From a bacterium A37T11 (GTDB lineage Bacteria; Bacteroidota; Bacteroidia; Sphingobacteriales; Sphingobacteriaceae), in NCBI GenBank assembly GCA_900109895.1, contig FOBR01000012.1:89697-153696 (forward strand): a DNA stretch of 64,000 nt. The letters are read 5' to 3'. Position numbers and translations under genes: made by a program. Every line of letters begins with the position of its first letter. Position 1 is the first letter of the stretch. The notes under the pieces were generated by a model. It was not told where the DNA came from. It saw only the letters and a program-made list of their open reading frames with translations, and ran no database searches. Shown one piece after another: positions 27,974 through 38,504 of the stretch.

Positions 27974-28561
27974 TTATAAAAAAAAGGAGTACAGAAGAAA
28001 AAGAATCAAATAAGGCAGGTAGTCCTCATCGATTTTTAGACGCAGGTAATTAAGAGACTTATTAATTTGTTTTTTTACGGTCAGGTCAGAAATCTGCAAC
28101 CTTTCGGCAATTTCTTTATAAGACAAATGTTCTCTCCGGCTCAGGATGAAAATCTCCTGCATCCTGGGGGGCATTTTTTGTATTTCTGCTTCCAGCATAG
28201 CCTCCAGGTTTTTACTGAGAATGGCCTGCTCGGTTTCGTCAATTGCCTCCGAATAAAATCCTGCCATCTTTTCCAGATAATCTGTTTGCTTTAACCTAGA
28301 CTGAAATACCTTGAAAGCTTTGTTTCGGGCGATGACAATCAGGTACGATTTAATGGAAACTACGCGCTCCATCTTGGCTCTTTGTTCCCATAGCAAAATG
28401 AAAGTCTCCTGAACCACGTCGGCCACTTCATCTTCATTCGGCAAAATGCGTTTTACCAATTTAAACACGGAGTCCCAGTGCTGCGCATAAATTTGCGAAA
28501 ATGCAGCCTCACTACCTGCGGCTAGCTGTTGCAACAATAAATGGTCTGACACCTGATTCAT
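27974..28561 (-). CDS. ECF RNA polymerase sigma factor
   Basis: This protein has 195 aa with region 2 (VADVVQETFILLWEQRAKME) and region 4 (LSYKEIAERLQISDLTVKKQ). The C-terminus ends in a short hydrophobic stretch (YLPYLILFLLYSFFL) not needed for the fold and common in this Bacteroidota group. It heads the minus-strand cluster sigma, FecR, SusC, SusD and probably controls it. The upstream 28562-28704 region is shared with the divergent peptidase gene. Confidence 0.93.
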   Translation of the reverse strand: MNQVSDHLLLQQLAAGSEAAFSQIYAQHWDSVFKLVKRILPNEDEVADVVQETFILLWEQRAKMERVVSIKSYLIVIARNKAFKVFQSRLKQTDYLEKMAGFYSEAIDETEQAILSKNLEAMLEAEIQKMPPRMQEIFILSRREHLSYKEIAERLQISDLTVKKQINKSLNYLRLKIDEDYLPYLILFLLYSFFL

Positions 28562-28652
28562 AAAATGATTTAAAACAACAATTGGTTATTCTATTGCAAA
28601 TTACTAAAGAAAAATTTAATTTTTAAAACGAAATGCAACATTACCGATAAAA

Positions 28653-28684
28653 TTTGTGATTTGGCACTCCAATCTTTATTTTTG
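28653..28684 (+). promoter_or_regulatory. Bacteroidota-type promoter for the C1 peptidase gene
   Basis: TTTG (28653-28656), a 20-bp spacer, then TATTTTTG (28677-28684). Both boxes match the consensus fully. The ATG is 20 bp downstream of the second box. Confidence 0.7.
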
Positions 28685-28704
28685 ACGGCATAACAAAACA
28701 ATAT

Positions 28705-29904
28705 ATGTCTTACAAACTTAATTTTAAGTCCTTGGCACTAGCTTTTGGACTATTTGCAGCAGGCATTCCGGCATTTGGGCAGGATAACCTGATCAATTCC
28801 CTGAAAAATAACCAAACCAACGGCAGCAAAGAAGGTTTTCAGTTTACTGAAATCATCAATTTAGCCACTACTCCCGTCCAAAACCAGGGTTCATCCGGCA
28901 CCTGCTGGAGCTATTCTGGTAATTCCTTCCTGGAGTCTGAAATGATCAGGGCAGGCCGTCAACCCGTAGAACTTTCAGAAATCTTTACTGCACGAAACGT
29001 ATACGTTGAAAAAGGCATTAATTATGTACGCATGCATGGTAACCTAGGGCTAGGTGACGGTGGTGAGTTGCATGACGTAAGAAACATTTATAAAAAATAT
29101 GGTGCAGTGCCCCGGGAAGCTTATACTGGATTAAATTACGGCACCAGCATTAATAAATTTGGCGAAATGGGCGCCATTCAGGAAGGCATCCTGAAAGCGG
29201 TCGTTAGCAATCCAAACAAAGAATTGACCCCTAATTGGATTAAAGCATACAGCGCAGCTATCGATGCGTATCTTGGCACCTACCCTGAGCAATTCACCTA
29301 CCAGGGAAAATCATATACACCCCTTAGTTTCGCCAAAGAAGTCGTTGGGCTGAATGCTGATGATTATGTGGAGATCTCTTCTTTCATGGAGCATCCCTGG
29401 TATACTAAGTTCACTATACTGATACCTGATAATTGGTCCTTTGACCAAGTATACAACGTGCATACAACTGAACTAACGGATATCATTGACAACGCACTAA
29501 AAAGTGGTTATACAGTTGGTTGGGCAACCGACGTATCCGAAAAAACCTTTAGCTGGAAAAATGGCGTAGCTTTCGTTCCCGAAAAACCAGTTGAAGAAAT
29601 GACACCAGCAGAGCAATCGGGGTTATTTGACGGACCCAAACCCGAACCGGCAATTACCGATGAGTCGCGCCAAAAGGCCTTTGATAACTACAGCACCACC
29701 GATGACCATGGGATGCATATCGTAGGCCTGGCTAAAGACCAAAACGGCAAAGAATATTATATTGTTAAAAATTCATGGGGTCTCACGAACGATTATAAAG
29801 GTTTTCTATATGTGACCAAAGCTTTTGTTCAATATAAAAGCACGGCTATTATGCTAAATAAGAACGGCCTTACAAAAGATCTTCGCTCTAAACTTAGTAT
29901 TTAA
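28705..29904 (+). CDS. Exported C1-family cysteine peptidase (bleomycin hydrolase/PepC-like)
   Basis: This is a papain-fold aminopeptidase of 399 aa. A signal peptide (LALAFGLFAAGIPAFGQ) directs it to the envelope, unlike cytoplasmic PepC. The catalytic residues are visible: Gln61 (NQGSSGTC, oxyanion), Cys67, His335 or His338 (DDHGMHIVG) and Asn356 (VKNSWG). Bleomycin hydrolases form hexamers and trim peptides. It is a single transcription unit with its own promoter and a 12-bp-stem hairpin downstream. Confidence 0.9.
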   Translation: MSYKLNFKSLALAFGLFAAGIPAFGQDNLINSLKNNQTNGSKEGFQFTEIINLATTPVQNQGSSGTCWSYSGNSFLESEMIRAGRQPVELSEIFTARNVYVEKGINYVRMHGNLGLGDGGELHDVRNIYKKYGAVPREAYTGLNYGTSINKFGEMGAIQEGILKAVVSNPNKELTPNWIKAYSAAIDAYLGTYPEQFTYQGKSYTPLSFAKEVVGLNADDYVEISSFMEHPWYTKFTILIPDNWSFDQVYNVHTTELTDIIDNALKSGYTVGWATDVSEKTFSWKNGVAFVPEKPVEEMTPAEQSGLFDGPKPEPAITDESRQKAFDNYSTTDDHGMHIVGLAKDQNGKEYYIVKNSWGLTNDYKGFLYVTKAFVQYKSTAIMLNKNGLTKDLRSKLSI

Positions 29905-29912
29905 GCGGTTTA

Positions 29913-29948
29913 TTGGCTGTTAGCAAATCGCCAAAAGCTAACAGCCAA
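29913..29948 (+). terminator. Hairpin downstream of the C1 peptidase gene
   Basis: TTGGCTGTTAGC (29913-29924) pairs perfectly with GCTAACAGCCAA (29937-29948) over a 12-base loop, 8 bp after the stop. No clear T-run follows, so it may stabilise the 3' end as much as terminate. Confidence 0.6.
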
Positions 29949-29973
29949 TTGCTAAAAACTGATTCAAAAATAT

Positions 29974-29981
29974 TACCTTTG
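29974..29981 (+). promoter_or_regulatory. -7 box TACCTTTG immediately before guaA
   Basis: A full TAnnTTTG match ends 4 bp before the ATG at 29986, with ATTG at 29948-29951 about 22 bp upstream. If this box is used, the guaA transcript would be almost or fully leaderless. Confidence 0.5.
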
Positions 29982-29985
29982 CGCC

Positions 29986-31536
29986 ATGCAAGAGAAGATT
30001 ATTATTCTCGACTTTGGATCGCAATATACCCAGCTTATTGCACGCAGAGTAAGAGAATTAAATGTATATTGTGAAATTCATCCCTTCAACCATCTTCCCG
30101 AATTAGATGCAGATGTAAAAGGTGTCATCCTTTCTGGAAGCCCTTATTCGGTCAGGCAGGCTGATGCGCCACAAATTGATTTTATAAAACTGCAGCAGCA
30201 ATATCCCATCCTGGGCGTTTGTTATGGCGCTCAGTATATGGCGCAGCATAGCGGTGGAAACGTCATTCCTTCAGAGATCAGGGAATATGGTCGCGCCAAC
30301 CTGCAAACTATTGATACAGCAAACGACCTCCTCTCCGGAATACCAGCAGGATCACAAGTTTGGATGTCTCATGGCGATACCATTTCTGCCGTGCCGGACC
30401 ATTTTGAAATTATCGCCAGTACAGATAAAGTCAAGGTTGCAGCCTACCAAGTAAAAGGTACCCGGAGCTATGGTATCCAATTCCACCCGGAAGTGACCCA
30501 TAGTACCGATGGGCCTAAACTTCTCTACAACTTTATTGTGAACATCTGTGGCTGTGTGCAAGATTGGACACCTGCTACTTTTATAGAAACCACCATCGCG
30601 CGCCTCCAGGAACAATTAGGCCATGACCATGTGATCATGGCACTTTCGGGCGGGGTAGATTCAACTGTAGCAGCAATTCTTTTACACCACGCGATAGGCA
30701 AAAACCTTCATTGTATTTTTGTAGACAATGGCCTGTTGCGCAAAGATGAGTTTGAACAAGTGCTTGAATCATACAAGCACATGGGATTAAATATAAAAGG
30801 CATCAATGCCAAAGATAAGTTTTATTCGCAGCTGTCGGGCTTTACCGAGCCCGAACGCAAACGTAAAATTATTGGAAGTGCTTTTATTGAAGTGTTTGAC
30901 GAAGCTGCACAGGAAGTACAAAAAGAACTTCCGCAGGGTGTGGAAGTCAAATGGCTTGGTCAGGGCACCATATATCCGGATGTAATCGAATCAATTTCCG
31001 TTAAAGGACCTTCGGCAACCATCAAATCGCATCATAACGTGGGTGGACTACCCGATTATATGAAATTGAAAGTGGTGGAACCCCTGAACACTTTATTTAA
31101 AGACGAAGTGCGCCGGGTAGGGAAAGAATTAGGTATAGATCCTTTAATTCTAGGGCGGCATCCATTCCCTGGTCCGGGGCTTGGTATTCGTATTTTAGGA
31201 GAAGTCACTGCAGAAAAGGTACGCATTTTGCAGGAAGCAGATGCTGTCTATATCCGCAATCTGCGTGAAGCAGGCTGGTATGACAAAATATGGCAGGCAG
31301 GCACCATTTTTCTTCCTATTCAATCGGTGGGAGTTATGGGCGACGAACGAACATATGAACACGTTGTTGCACTGAGGGCTGTAGGTTCATTGGATGGTAT
31401 GACCGCCGACTGGATTCACCTCCCTTACGAGTTGCTGGCCAAAATATCGAATGAAATTATTAATTATGTAAAAGGAATTAACCGGGTCGTGTATGATATT
31501 AGTTCAAAGCCACCGGCTACGATTGAGTGGGAATAA
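29986..31536 (+). CDS. guaA: GMP synthase (glutamine-hydrolysing)
   Basis: GuaA converts XMP to GMP with ATP and glutamine in purine synthesis, in the cytoplasm. It has 516 aa, close to the usual length. The class I amidotransferase domain has Cys79 (GVCYGAQ), His167 and Glu169 (FHPEV). The ATP pyrophosphatase loop SGGVDST is at 221-227. The C-terminal dimerisation domain ends in the conserved PPATIEWE. A plain ATG follows a -7 box by 4 bp. The next gene begins 44 bp before the guaA stop in another frame. Confidence 0.97.
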   Translation: MQEKIIILDFGSQYTQLIARRVRELNVYCEIHPFNHLPELDADVKGVILSGSPYSVRQADAPQIDFIKLQQQYPILGVCYGAQYMAQHSGGNVIPSEIREYGRANLQTIDTANDLLSGIPAGSQVWMSHGDTISAVPDHFEIIASTDKVKVAAYQVKGTRSYGIQFHPEVTHSTDGPKLLYNFIVNICGCVQDWTPATFIETTIARLQEQLGHDHVIMALSGGVDSTVAAILLHHAIGKNLHCIFVDNGLLRKDEFEQVLESYKHMGLNIKGINAKDKFYSQLSGFTEPERKRKIIGSAFIEVFDEAAQEVQKELPQGVEVKWLGQGTIYPDVIESISVKGPSATIKSHHNVGGLPDYMKLKVVEPLNTLFKDEVRRVGKELGIDPLILGRHPFPGPGLGIRILGEVTAEKVRILQEADAVYIRNLREAGWYDKIWQAGTIFLPIQSVGVMGDERTYEHVVALRAVGSLDGMTADWIHLPYELLAKISNEIINYVKGINRVVYDISSKPPATIEWE

Positions 31537-32758
31537 GCTCATAGCCATTTTTGCCGCTTTATTTTTAGTAAGTTCCTGCGCTCCAAAACTAAAGGTACTA
31601 AAGCCAGAGGGCATGGGCGAAACCTCATCTAAAAACGAAAATTCAGAAACCGGAAATATAGCGGAAAATTCAGAAAACGGTAAAACATCCACGGCACCAA
31701 GCCGTAATATAGCCTTAATATTACCATTTGAGTTGGATAAGGCAAATAAAACATCAATCGGGTTGAATGATGTAAAACGCTCATCCCTTGCACTTGACTT
31801 CTACCAGGGCTTTAAGATTGCCTTGGATGAACAGGCTGCTAAGGGCGCAAATTTTCAATTGAACGTATTAGACAGCAGGGACAATGTGAACCAGCTAAGC
31901 CGGCTGGCATCCTCCTCCGGCATACAGGCAGCAGATTTAATTGTAGGTCCTGTTTATCCAAAAGAGATCAGTGGTTTCGCGGGCAGTACCGTTACAGGCA
32001 ATGTATTGCAAGTGTCACCGCTTGCGGCATCCAAACCTATCCAATTCAAAAATCCCCATTTGGTAAGCCTTACTGCCTCCATTGACCAACACATTTCCGC
32101 TCTTGCATTCCGGTTGATCAAAGATCACCACATCGATGACAAATTAATATTGGTTAATGATACCAACGATGATGACAACCAAAAATTTATTCCCCCATTA
32201 GATTCAGCTATTCAGGCTCAGAGTAAAGGATTGTTAAACCCCATTATATTGGATGAAACATCACTTAACGAAGCAGCCCTGCAGCAACAAGGAAAGAACG
32301 TGGTGGTATCCGGCTCTGCCAATAGGTATAGTGTGGCCACTTTATTGGAAAAATTATCTGCCTTACAAGGAAATGGTTTTCAGATCCAATTATTTGGACA
32401 TCCAAATTGGTCAAAATTAGACTTGAATGATGCCTATCTCCAACAGCTTAATACCCGCATTACGGCCTCATATTATATCGATGTGCAGGCAGAAAACGTA
32501 AAAGCGTTTATCCATAAATATACCGAAAGATATCAGGTGTCTCCCTCTGAATTTTCATATAAGGGTTACGATGCAGGAACATTTTTTGGACAGCTGCTTC
32601 ACAAATACGGCAAAGACTATCCCATGCACTTAACAGAAGAGAGCTACCGGGGCTTACACAACCTCTTTAAGTTTGCTTACAATCCAAATTGGGGATATAG
32701 TAATACCAACATTATGTTACTTGGATTTAGTAACGGACAGTTCAGACCCCTGAAATGA
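31493..32758 (+). CDS. Periplasmic-binding-protein-like lipoprotein
   Basis: This 421-aa protein has a lipobox VSSC and then a low-complexity acidic linker. A type I periplasmic-binding fold follows, of the ABC-type amino-acid-sensor or LpoA-like kind ([47 protein letters not shown]). No transporter genes are adjacent, so it may be a sensor or an envelope factor rather than an uptake component. The ATG at 31493 lies inside guaA (44-bp overlap). A TTG at 31523 would still overlap by 14 bp and leave a shorter signal peptide. The stop overlaps the next start (ATGA), so the two are coupled. Confidence 0.72.
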   Translation: MILVQSHRLRLSGNKLIAIFAALFLVSSCAPKLKVLKPEGMGETSSKNENSETGNIAENSENGKTSTAPSRNIALILPFELDKANKTSIGLNDVKRSSLALDFYQGFKIALDEQAAKGANFQLNVLDSRDNVNQLSRLASSSGIQAADLIVGPVYPKEISGFAGSTVTGNVLQVSPLAASKPIQFKNPHLVSLTASIDQHISALAFRLIKDHHIDDKLILVNDTNDDDNQKFIPPLDSAIQAQSKGLLNPIILDETSLNEAALQQQGKNVVVSGSANRYSVATLLEKLSALQGNGFQIQLFGHPNWSKLDLNDAYLQQLNTRITASYYIDVQAENVKAFIHKYTERYQVSPSEFSYKGYDAGTFFGQLLHKYGKDYPMHLTEESYRGLHNLFKFAYNPNWGYSNTNIMLLGFSNGQFRPLK

Positions 32759-33921
32759 GCAGCGAACGCTTGCTTCAACAGCTGCGCAGTATTGACCGCG
32801 TTCTTGACGCTTATAAATTTCAAGACCCGCTCTCCCGGTTCATGACCGCATTTTTTAAGGAAAACAGGCAGATGGGTTCCAAAGACCGGAAAGCTGTTTC
32901 AGGGCTTGTTTACCCTTATTTCAGGTTGGGAAAAGCGGCACCACAAGCCTCCCGCTCTGACAGATTGGCCATGGCAGCCCTTTTATGTCAAAAAGAGAGT
33001 CCGTGGCTTACGGTACTAAAACCAGCATGGACTGAAATCTCCGGAAAATCAACATCCGAAAAAATCGAATTCCTTGAAAAAAATTCATCTTTTGAATTAA
33101 CCGCTGTTTTTCCTTTCAGGCAACAACTGTCTTCCGGCATCGTTGAAAGGGAATTTCTGGAAAGCCTGTTGATCCAGCCAGACTTATTTATACGTATACA
33201 TCCTGGAAAAGAGCAGTCTATGCTAAATCGGCTGGACGAATTGGGAATAAGGTATACTAATCTGGCTCCAAATGTGTTATCTATGCTCAATGGAACACCG
33301 CTTGACCAGGTAAGAAGTCTCAGCGGATTTTACGAAGTACAGGATCTTTCCTCCCAAAGGACCGGCGACTATTTCCGAGCTAATCCCGGAGAAAGCTGGT
33401 GGGATGCCTGCGCCGCTTCCGGAGGTAAATCCATATTATTAAAACAACAACAACCTTCGGTTAACCTGCTTGTTTCTGACATCCGCAACAGCATTTTACG
33501 AAACTTAGACGAACGATTTGAAAAAGCGGGAATTAGTCAGTACCGGCGAAAGATCATTGACCTGAGCAAAAACCCTTCAGATATTTTGCAAGGAGAACAA
33601 TTTGACGGTATTATACTGGATGCTCCCTGTTCTGGTTCCGGAACGTGGAGTCGTACCCCGGAAATGATCAGCCTGTTCCAAGACCGGCAAATTGGCCAGT
33701 TTAACTTTCTGCAAAAACAACTGGCCTTACAAACCATTCCATACCTGAAGCACGGAAAGCCCCTCATCTATATCACTTGTTCAGTTTTTAAAGCTGAAAA
33801 TGAAGACGTGATCCATTATCTTGAACAAGAGGCTGGCCTGAAGGTTGAAGAAATGAGCTATTTAACGGGCTATAACCATCGAGCTGACACGCTTTTTGTG
33901 GCCAGGCTAATAAAACCCTAA
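32755..33921 (+). CDS. RsmB/NOL1-NOP2-Sun-family RNA cytosine-C5 methyltransferase
   Basis: This SAM-dependent RNA methyltransferase has 388 aa. The N-terminal part (1-150) is an RsmB/NusB-like helical region. The catalytic domain shows the SAM site DACAASGGKS, motif IV DAPCSGSG with one catalytic Cys, and motif VI ITCSVF with the second Cys (nucleophile). Family members make m5C in 16S rRNA. It begins 4 bp inside the preceding gene. The target base is not readable from the sequence. Confidence 0.88.
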   Translation: MSSERLLQQLRSIDRVLDAYKFQDPLSRFMTAFFKENRQMGSKDRKAVSGLVYPYFRLGKAAPQASRSDRLAMAALLCQKESPWLTVLKPAWTEISGKSTSEKIEFLEKNSSFELTAVFPFRQQLSSGIVEREFLESLLIQPDLFIRIHPGKEQSMLNRLDELGIRYTNLAPNVLSMLNGTPLDQVRSLSGFYEVQDLSSQRTGDYFRANPGESWWDACAASGGKSILLKQQQPSVNLLVSDIRNSILRNLDERFEKAGISQYRRKIIDLSKNPSDILQGEQFDGIILDAPCSGSGTWSRTPEMISLFQDRQIGQFNFLQKQLALQTIPYLKHGKPLIYITCSVFKAENEDVIHYLEQEAGLKVEEMSYLTGYNHRADTLFVARLIKP

Positions 33922-33923
33922 AA

Positions 33924-34490
33924 TCAGAGGCCTGTATTACTCCGGAAAAGTTTGATGGCAATGGCCAGAAGGATAACACCGAAAGCCTTTCTTAAAACAT
34001 GAAGCCCCGTTGGTCCCAGTATCTTTTCCAAGCGATACGTGTTTTTTAGCACCAGATAAATGATGATGATGTTGATGATAATGGCTACAATAATATTGGG
34101 CGTTTCGTACTCCGCCTTTAAGGATAAAAGCGTTGTCATTGTTCCAGCCCCAGCTATCAGCGGAAAAGCCAAGGGTACAATGGAAGCCGTCTCGTGCGAT
34201 TCCTCTTTAAAAAAAGTAATACCTAAAACCATCTCCATGGCGATGATAAAAATTACCAGTGAACCAGCAATGGCAAATGAGGCAACGTCAATACCAATAA
34301 GCTTAAGCAATTCTTCGCCTATAAATAAAAAAGCGATCATCAGCACCATCGCCACAATACTGGCTTTTTCTGCTTCTATCTTACCGGCCTTTTGCCGTAT
34401 ATCAATAACAACAGGAATGGAGCCCAATATATCAATGATGGCAAACAACACCATCGTGATAGATAAAATTTGGCGCAGATCAAATTTCAT
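33924..34490 (-). CDS. MarC-family integral membrane protein
   Basis: This protein of 188 aa has six hydrophobic helices and the family features FAIIDILGSIPVVI at the N-terminus and LAFPLIAGAGTMTTLL in the middle. MarC proteins were once linked to multiple antibiotic resistance, but their transport function is not established. It starts 2 bp after the amino acid permease gene on the same strand and converges with the methyltransferase (2-bp gap). Confidence 0.88.
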   Translation of the reverse strand: MKFDLRQILSITMVLFAIIDILGSIPVVIDIRQKAGKIEAEKASIVAMVLMIAFLFIGEELLKLIGIDVASFAIAGSLVIFIIAMEMVLGITFFKEESHETASIVPLAFPLIAGAGTMTTLLSLKAEYETPNIIVAIIINIIIIYLVLKNTYRLEKILGPTGLHVLRKAFGVILLAIAIKLFRSNTGL

Positions 34491-34492
34491 GG

Positions 34493-36019
34493 CTATTTAG
34501 GTGCGGGTGGATCAACCGGATCAACTGTTGTCCCCGTATTTCTTAAGACAGAATGTTTCTTACTATATCCAAAATAGATAATAAAACCTATTGCCAACCA
34601 ACCAACCAGCCGCAACCAATTTGGCCATCCTAACCCTAATATCATCAGAAAACATACCAGCGCCCCCAAAATCGGAACCACCGGAACCCAGGGGGTTTTA
34701 AACTCCCGTTTCATGTTAGGTTCCGTTTTACGTAGTACAATGACCGAAATACATACCAGAATAAATGCAAACAAAGTCCCTATACTTGTCATATCGCCAA
34801 CAATATCGCCCGGAATAAATGCTGCAAATAAACCAACGATCACAAGGATTACTAAGTTGGCCTTATAAGGTGTTTTATATTTTGGATGAATATCTCCGAA
34901 GAATTTAGGAAGCAGGCCATCTTTACCCATCGAATAAAATACCCGAGACTGCCCCAACAACATCACTAGGATGACAGATGAAAAGCCCGCAAGTATAGCC
35001 ACTGTTACCAATTGTGCCAACCACTCGTACCCCGTCATATATTTACTGATGGCAAATGCTACGGAAGCCTCTTTACCGCCGGTTCTAAAATCTTCAACGG
35101 TAGCTACACCTGTCAGCACATGCGCAAAAAGCACATACAATACCGTACAAACAGCCAGTGAACCCAATATTCCTATAGGCATATTCCTTTTGGGATTAAT
35201 TGTTTCCTGCGCTGCAGTACTCACGGCATCAAAACCAATAAAAGCAAAAAATACAGTACCAGCAGCCCCAATAATACCCCAGAAGCCCCCGAAATTAAAC
35301 GAAACGCCATGTTCATCGGTATATGTGCTGGCTGGCGGAATATATGGTGAATGGTTAGCCGGATTAATAAATTGCCAGCCAAAAATAATGATCAGAATCA
35401 CAATAGCTACCTTAACTACCACAATAATGCCGTTCACAAAGGCTGATTCCTGCGTTCCTCTAATCAATAGCATACTAATTAAAGCCACGATAAAAAGAGC
35501 CGGCAAGTTTATCAACCCATGTTCCAATACCTGGTGCGTAACCGGATCTACCAATTTCTGAAAAGGTGAATGCGAAAGGGAATAGGGAATAGGGCTGGTA
35601 TGAAATACATTTACCAGTAAATTATTCAAGTATTCACTCCATGCAATGCCTACCGTTGCAGCCCCAACTGCATATTCAAGAATCAGGTCCCATCCTATAA
35701 TCCATGCCAAAAATTCGCCCATGGTAGCATAAGTATAGGTATAAGCACTTCCGGATATAGGGATAGACGAAGAAAGTTCGGCATAACAAAGGCCAGCGAG
35801 GGCACATCCTATAGCAGCCACAATAAAACCGAGCGTTACAGATGGCCCCGCACTCTGCGCAGCAGCGGTAGCTGTTCTTACAAACAATCCTGCACCAATA
35901 ATAGCCCCTATACCGAGCGCTATCAAAGAAAAAGCGGTCAGCGTACGTTTAAGCCCTTTGGTTGACTCAGCCGTATCCGCCATTAATTGGTCAATAGATT
36001 TCTTTAAAAAAAGACCCAT
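34493..36019 (-). CDS. APC-superfamily amino acid permease (CAT-like)
   Basis: This inner-membrane transporter has 508 aa and about 12-14 helices. The APC hallmark IALGIGAIIGAGLFV is in helix 1, and TYATMGEFLAWIIGWDLILEYAVG and FFAFIGFDAVSTAAQE are cationic-amino-acid-transporter-like. The substrate is probably an amino acid or polyamine imported with a proton. It is followed by marC with a 2-bp gap, so the two share a transcript. Confidence 0.9.
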   Translation of the reverse strand: MGLFLKKSIDQLMADTAESTKGLKRTLTAFSLIALGIGAIIGAGLFVRTATAAAQSAGPSVTLGFIVAAIGCALAGLCYAELSSSIPISGSAYTYTYATMGEFLAWIIGWDLILEYAVGAATVGIAWSEYLNNLLVNVFHTSPIPYSLSHSPFQKLVDPVTHQVLEHGLINLPALFIVALISMLLIRGTQESAFVNGIIVVVKVAIVILIIIFGWQFINPANHSPYIPPASTYTDEHGVSFNFGGFWGIIGAAGTVFFAFIGFDAVSTAAQETINPKRNMPIGILGSLAVCTVLYVLFAHVLTGVATVEDFRTGGKEASVAFAISKYMTGYEWLAQLVTVAILAGFSSVILVMLLGQSRVFYSMGKDGLLPKFFGDIHPKYKTPYKANLVILVIVGLFAAFIPGDIVGDMTSIGTLFAFILVCISVIVLRKTEPNMKREFKTPWVPVVPILGALVCFLMILGLGWPNWLRLVGWLAIGFIIYFGYSKKHSVLRNTGTTVDPVDPPAPK

Positions 36020-36087
36020 GTATTTTGCTTTATTTTTAGTTTAACTATTTAAACCACCAAACCTAATGAAATTTTATTATAAAAACG

Positions 36088-36114
36088 AAAGGGATTCCTC
36101 ATCTGAATCCCTTT
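36088..36114 (-). terminator. Rho-independent terminator of hppA
   Basis: AAAGGGATTC (36088-36097) pairs with GAATCCCTTT (36105-36114) over a 7-base loop. On the minus strand the stem is followed by a T-rich run. It lies about 20 bp after the hppA stop. Confidence 0.75.
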
Positions 36115-36134
36115 TTATCTTAAATCATCTAACT

Positions 36135-38339
36135 TTAGCGCAGTTTTTTTAAAATTACGTTTTCATTTTCAGGTTTTACCATCATAATCTCCTTTTTTTG
36201 GTCCAACTTAGCCAAGGATTCTTTATGAACTGAAATGTGTGGAGCAATAATGAGCGATACGATTGACATGAGTTTGATCAAAATGTTCATCGATGGTCCC
36301 GAAGTGTCCTTAAAAGGATCACCCACTGTATCACCGGTCACCGAAGCTTTGTGCGGTTCCGAACCCTTGTAAAAAGTTTCTCCATTAATAACCACCCCTT
36401 TTTCAAACGATTTTTTGGCATTGTCCCAAGCCCCGCCCGCATTAGATTGAAACATACCCATCAAAACACCAGACACCGTTACCCCAGCCAACAAGCCTCC
36501 CAACACCTCAGGCCCAAAAGAAAAACCCACAACAATAGGTACAATAAGTGCGATAGCCCCCGGCAGCATCATTTCCCGGATAGAGGCTTTGGTTGAAATT
36601 TCCACACAGCGACTATATTCTGGTTTAGCTTTGTGCTCCATGATGCCCGGTATTTCGCGGAACTGCCGCCGCACCTCCTGCACCATATCCATGGCTGCCC
36701 TACCAACTGCTGAGATACAAAGTGATGAAAAAATAAACGGTATCATCCCGCCCACAAACAGTCCCGCCAATACATTTGCCTTATAAATATCAATATGGTC
36801 AATACCCGCTACCCCCACAAAAGCAGCAAATAACGCCAGCGAAGTTAATGCTGCAGAAGCGATAGCAAAGCCCTTACCCGTTGCTGCGGTTGTATTACCC
36901 ACCGCATCCAGGTTATCGGTCCGGCCACGTACCTCTTCAGGCAAATGGCTCATTTCGGCAATACCACCTGCGTTGTCCGCAATAGGACCAAAGGCATCAA
37001 TCGCCAGTTGCATGGCTGTTGTTGCCATCATACCTGCAGCAGCAATCGCCACTCCATAAAGTCCGGCAAAATGATAGGAACCATAAATGCCCCCTGCCAA
37101 TACTAAAATAGGTAAAACGGTTGATTCCATACCGATGGCCAAGCCGCCAATAATATTGGTCGCATGGCCCGTTGAAGATCGGTTGATAATAGATTGTACC
37201 GGTCGTTTTCCTATGGCTGTATAATATTCGGTTATAATGCTCATCAGCGCACCCACCACAAGCCCCACGACAATAGCCATGAATGTATCCGTTTTAGAAA
37301 ACTCAAAGCCGCGAATATTCATTGTTTCAGGAAGCAGCCATTTAACGGCAAAGAAAGAAGCAATTGCTGTTAAAATGATCGAAGACCAGTTGCCTAAATT
37401 CAGCGCAGCCTGTACGCTATCTGTTTCTTTTTTGATCTTCACCAGGGAAGCCCCTACAATCGAAAAGATCAGCCCAAGGCCTGCAATTAACATTGGCAAT
37501 AAAATTGGCGCGATACCTCCAAAACTATCTGCTGATTTTATTTCCCTTCCAAGCACCATCGTAGCCAGAATGGTCGCCACATAGGAACCAAAAAGGTCTG
37601 CGCCCATACCAGCTACGTCACCCACATTATCACCAACATTGTCTGCAATGGTTGCCGGATTGCGCACATCGTCTTCCGGAATACCTGCTTCCACCTTACC
37701 TACCAAATCCGCTCCAACATCCGCAGCTTTTGTATAAATACCGCCACCCACGCGGGCAAAAAGAGCGATCGATTCAGCACCCAATGAAAATCCTGCCAAT
37801 ACGTCCAACGCCTTCTCCATATCTTCCCCATTTACATCGGCCCCAACTGATACGACGTACATATGATAAAATACGATAAACAAAGACCCAATACCCAACA
37901 CGGCAAGTCCGGCTACACCTAAGCCCATCACTGTCCCACCTGTAAAAGATACTTTTAGGGCCTGCGCCAAGCTAGTACGTGCAGCCTGTGTAGTCCGCAC
38001 ATTAGCCTTTGTGGCTATATTCATTCCAATATAACCGGCAAAAGCCGACGTAAAGGCGCCGATTAAAAAAGAAATCGCAATAACCCAACTTGAAGTAGCT
38101 ACCAGCGTGCCCGACCAGGCAAGCAGAATGGCTGCGATGATCGCAAAATAGGAGAGCACTTTCCATTCTGCCTTTAAAAACGCCATCGCTCCTTCGGCTA
38201 TGTAGCCTGCCAGGGTCTGCATGTTTTCATCCCCGGCATCCTGTTTCCTTACCCAGGAAGATTTGCCGATCATTACCAAAATACCTATCAACCCAAATAC
38301 GGGGATAAAATAAAGGAGATTCTGCTGTAAAAAATCCAT
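36135..38339 (-). CDS. hppA: Membrane-bound ion-pumping pyrophosphatase, K+-dependent type
   Basis: HppA hydrolyses pyrophosphate and pumps H+ and/or Na+ across the inner membrane. It has 734 aa and about 16 helices. The pyrophosphate site is seen in [19 protein letters not shown] and [33 protein letters not shown] has Ala and Gly at the positions that are Lys and Thr in K+-independent enzymes, indicating K+ dependence. The ion pumped cannot be settled without comparing the gate glutamates. It is monocistronic with a terminator downstream. Confidence 0.94.
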   Translation of the reverse strand: MDFLQQNLLYFIPVFGLIGILVMIGKSSWVRKQDAGDENMQTLAGYIAEGAMAFLKAEWKVLSYFAIIAAILLAWSGTLVATSSWVIAISFLIGAFTSAFAGYIGMNIATKANVRTTQAARTSLAQALKVSFTGGTVMGLGVAGLAVLGIGSLFIVFYHMYVVSVGADVNGEDMEKALDVLAGFSLGAESIALFARVGGGIYTKAADVGADLVGKVEAGIPEDDVRNPATIADNVGDNVGDVAGMGADLFGSYVATILATMVLGREIKSADSFGGIAPILLPMLIAGLGLIFSIVGASLVKIKKETDSVQAALNLGNWSSIILTAIASFFAVKWLLPETMNIRGFEFSKTDTFMAIVVGLVVGALMSIITEYYTAIGKRPVQSIINRSSTGHATNIIGGLAIGMESTVLPILVLAGGIYGSYHFAGLYGVAIAAAGMMATTAMQLAIDAFGPIADNAGGIAEMSHLPEEVRGRTDNLDAVGNTTAATGKGFAIASAALTSLALFAAFVGVAGIDHIDIYKANVLAGLFVGGMIPFIFSSLCISAVGRAAMDMVQEVRRQFREIPGIMEHKAKPEYSRCVEISTKASIREMMLPGAIALIVPIVVGFSFGPEVLGGLLAGVTVSGVLMGMFQSNAGGAWDNAKKSFEKGVVINGETFYKGSEPHKASVTGDTVGDPFKDTSGPSMNILIKLMSIVSLIIAPHISVHKESLAKLDQKKEIMMVKPENENVILKKLR

Positions 38340-38483
38340 ATAAATATGCTGATCTAATTTATTAGTTTATAATTCTACTCGTCTTTCAGAAAACGAGCCG
38401 CCTAATTGGTGATGCCAAAAATAAGCGGGATAATGTTATAAACAAATTTATTTGTGCTTTTTTTTATTGCAGGCAGTTTTTAT

Positions 38484-38491
38484 TAGGTTTG
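38484..38491 (+). promoter_or_regulatory. -7 box TAGGTTTG before rsmA
   Basis: A full TAnnTTTG match lies 13 bp before the ATG at 38505. The upstream -33 candidates (ATTG at 38466-38469, TTTG at 38451-38454) have poor spacing. Confidence 0.4.
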
Positions 38492-38504
38492 CAGAAAAAG
38501 CATT

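Noticed and set aside
35747..35756. GCACTTCCGG, part of the 22-bp fecR-susC element, inside the amino acid permease gene
   Set aside because: Only ten bases match and the GGGGTGTTG half is missing; it encodes conserved permease residues.
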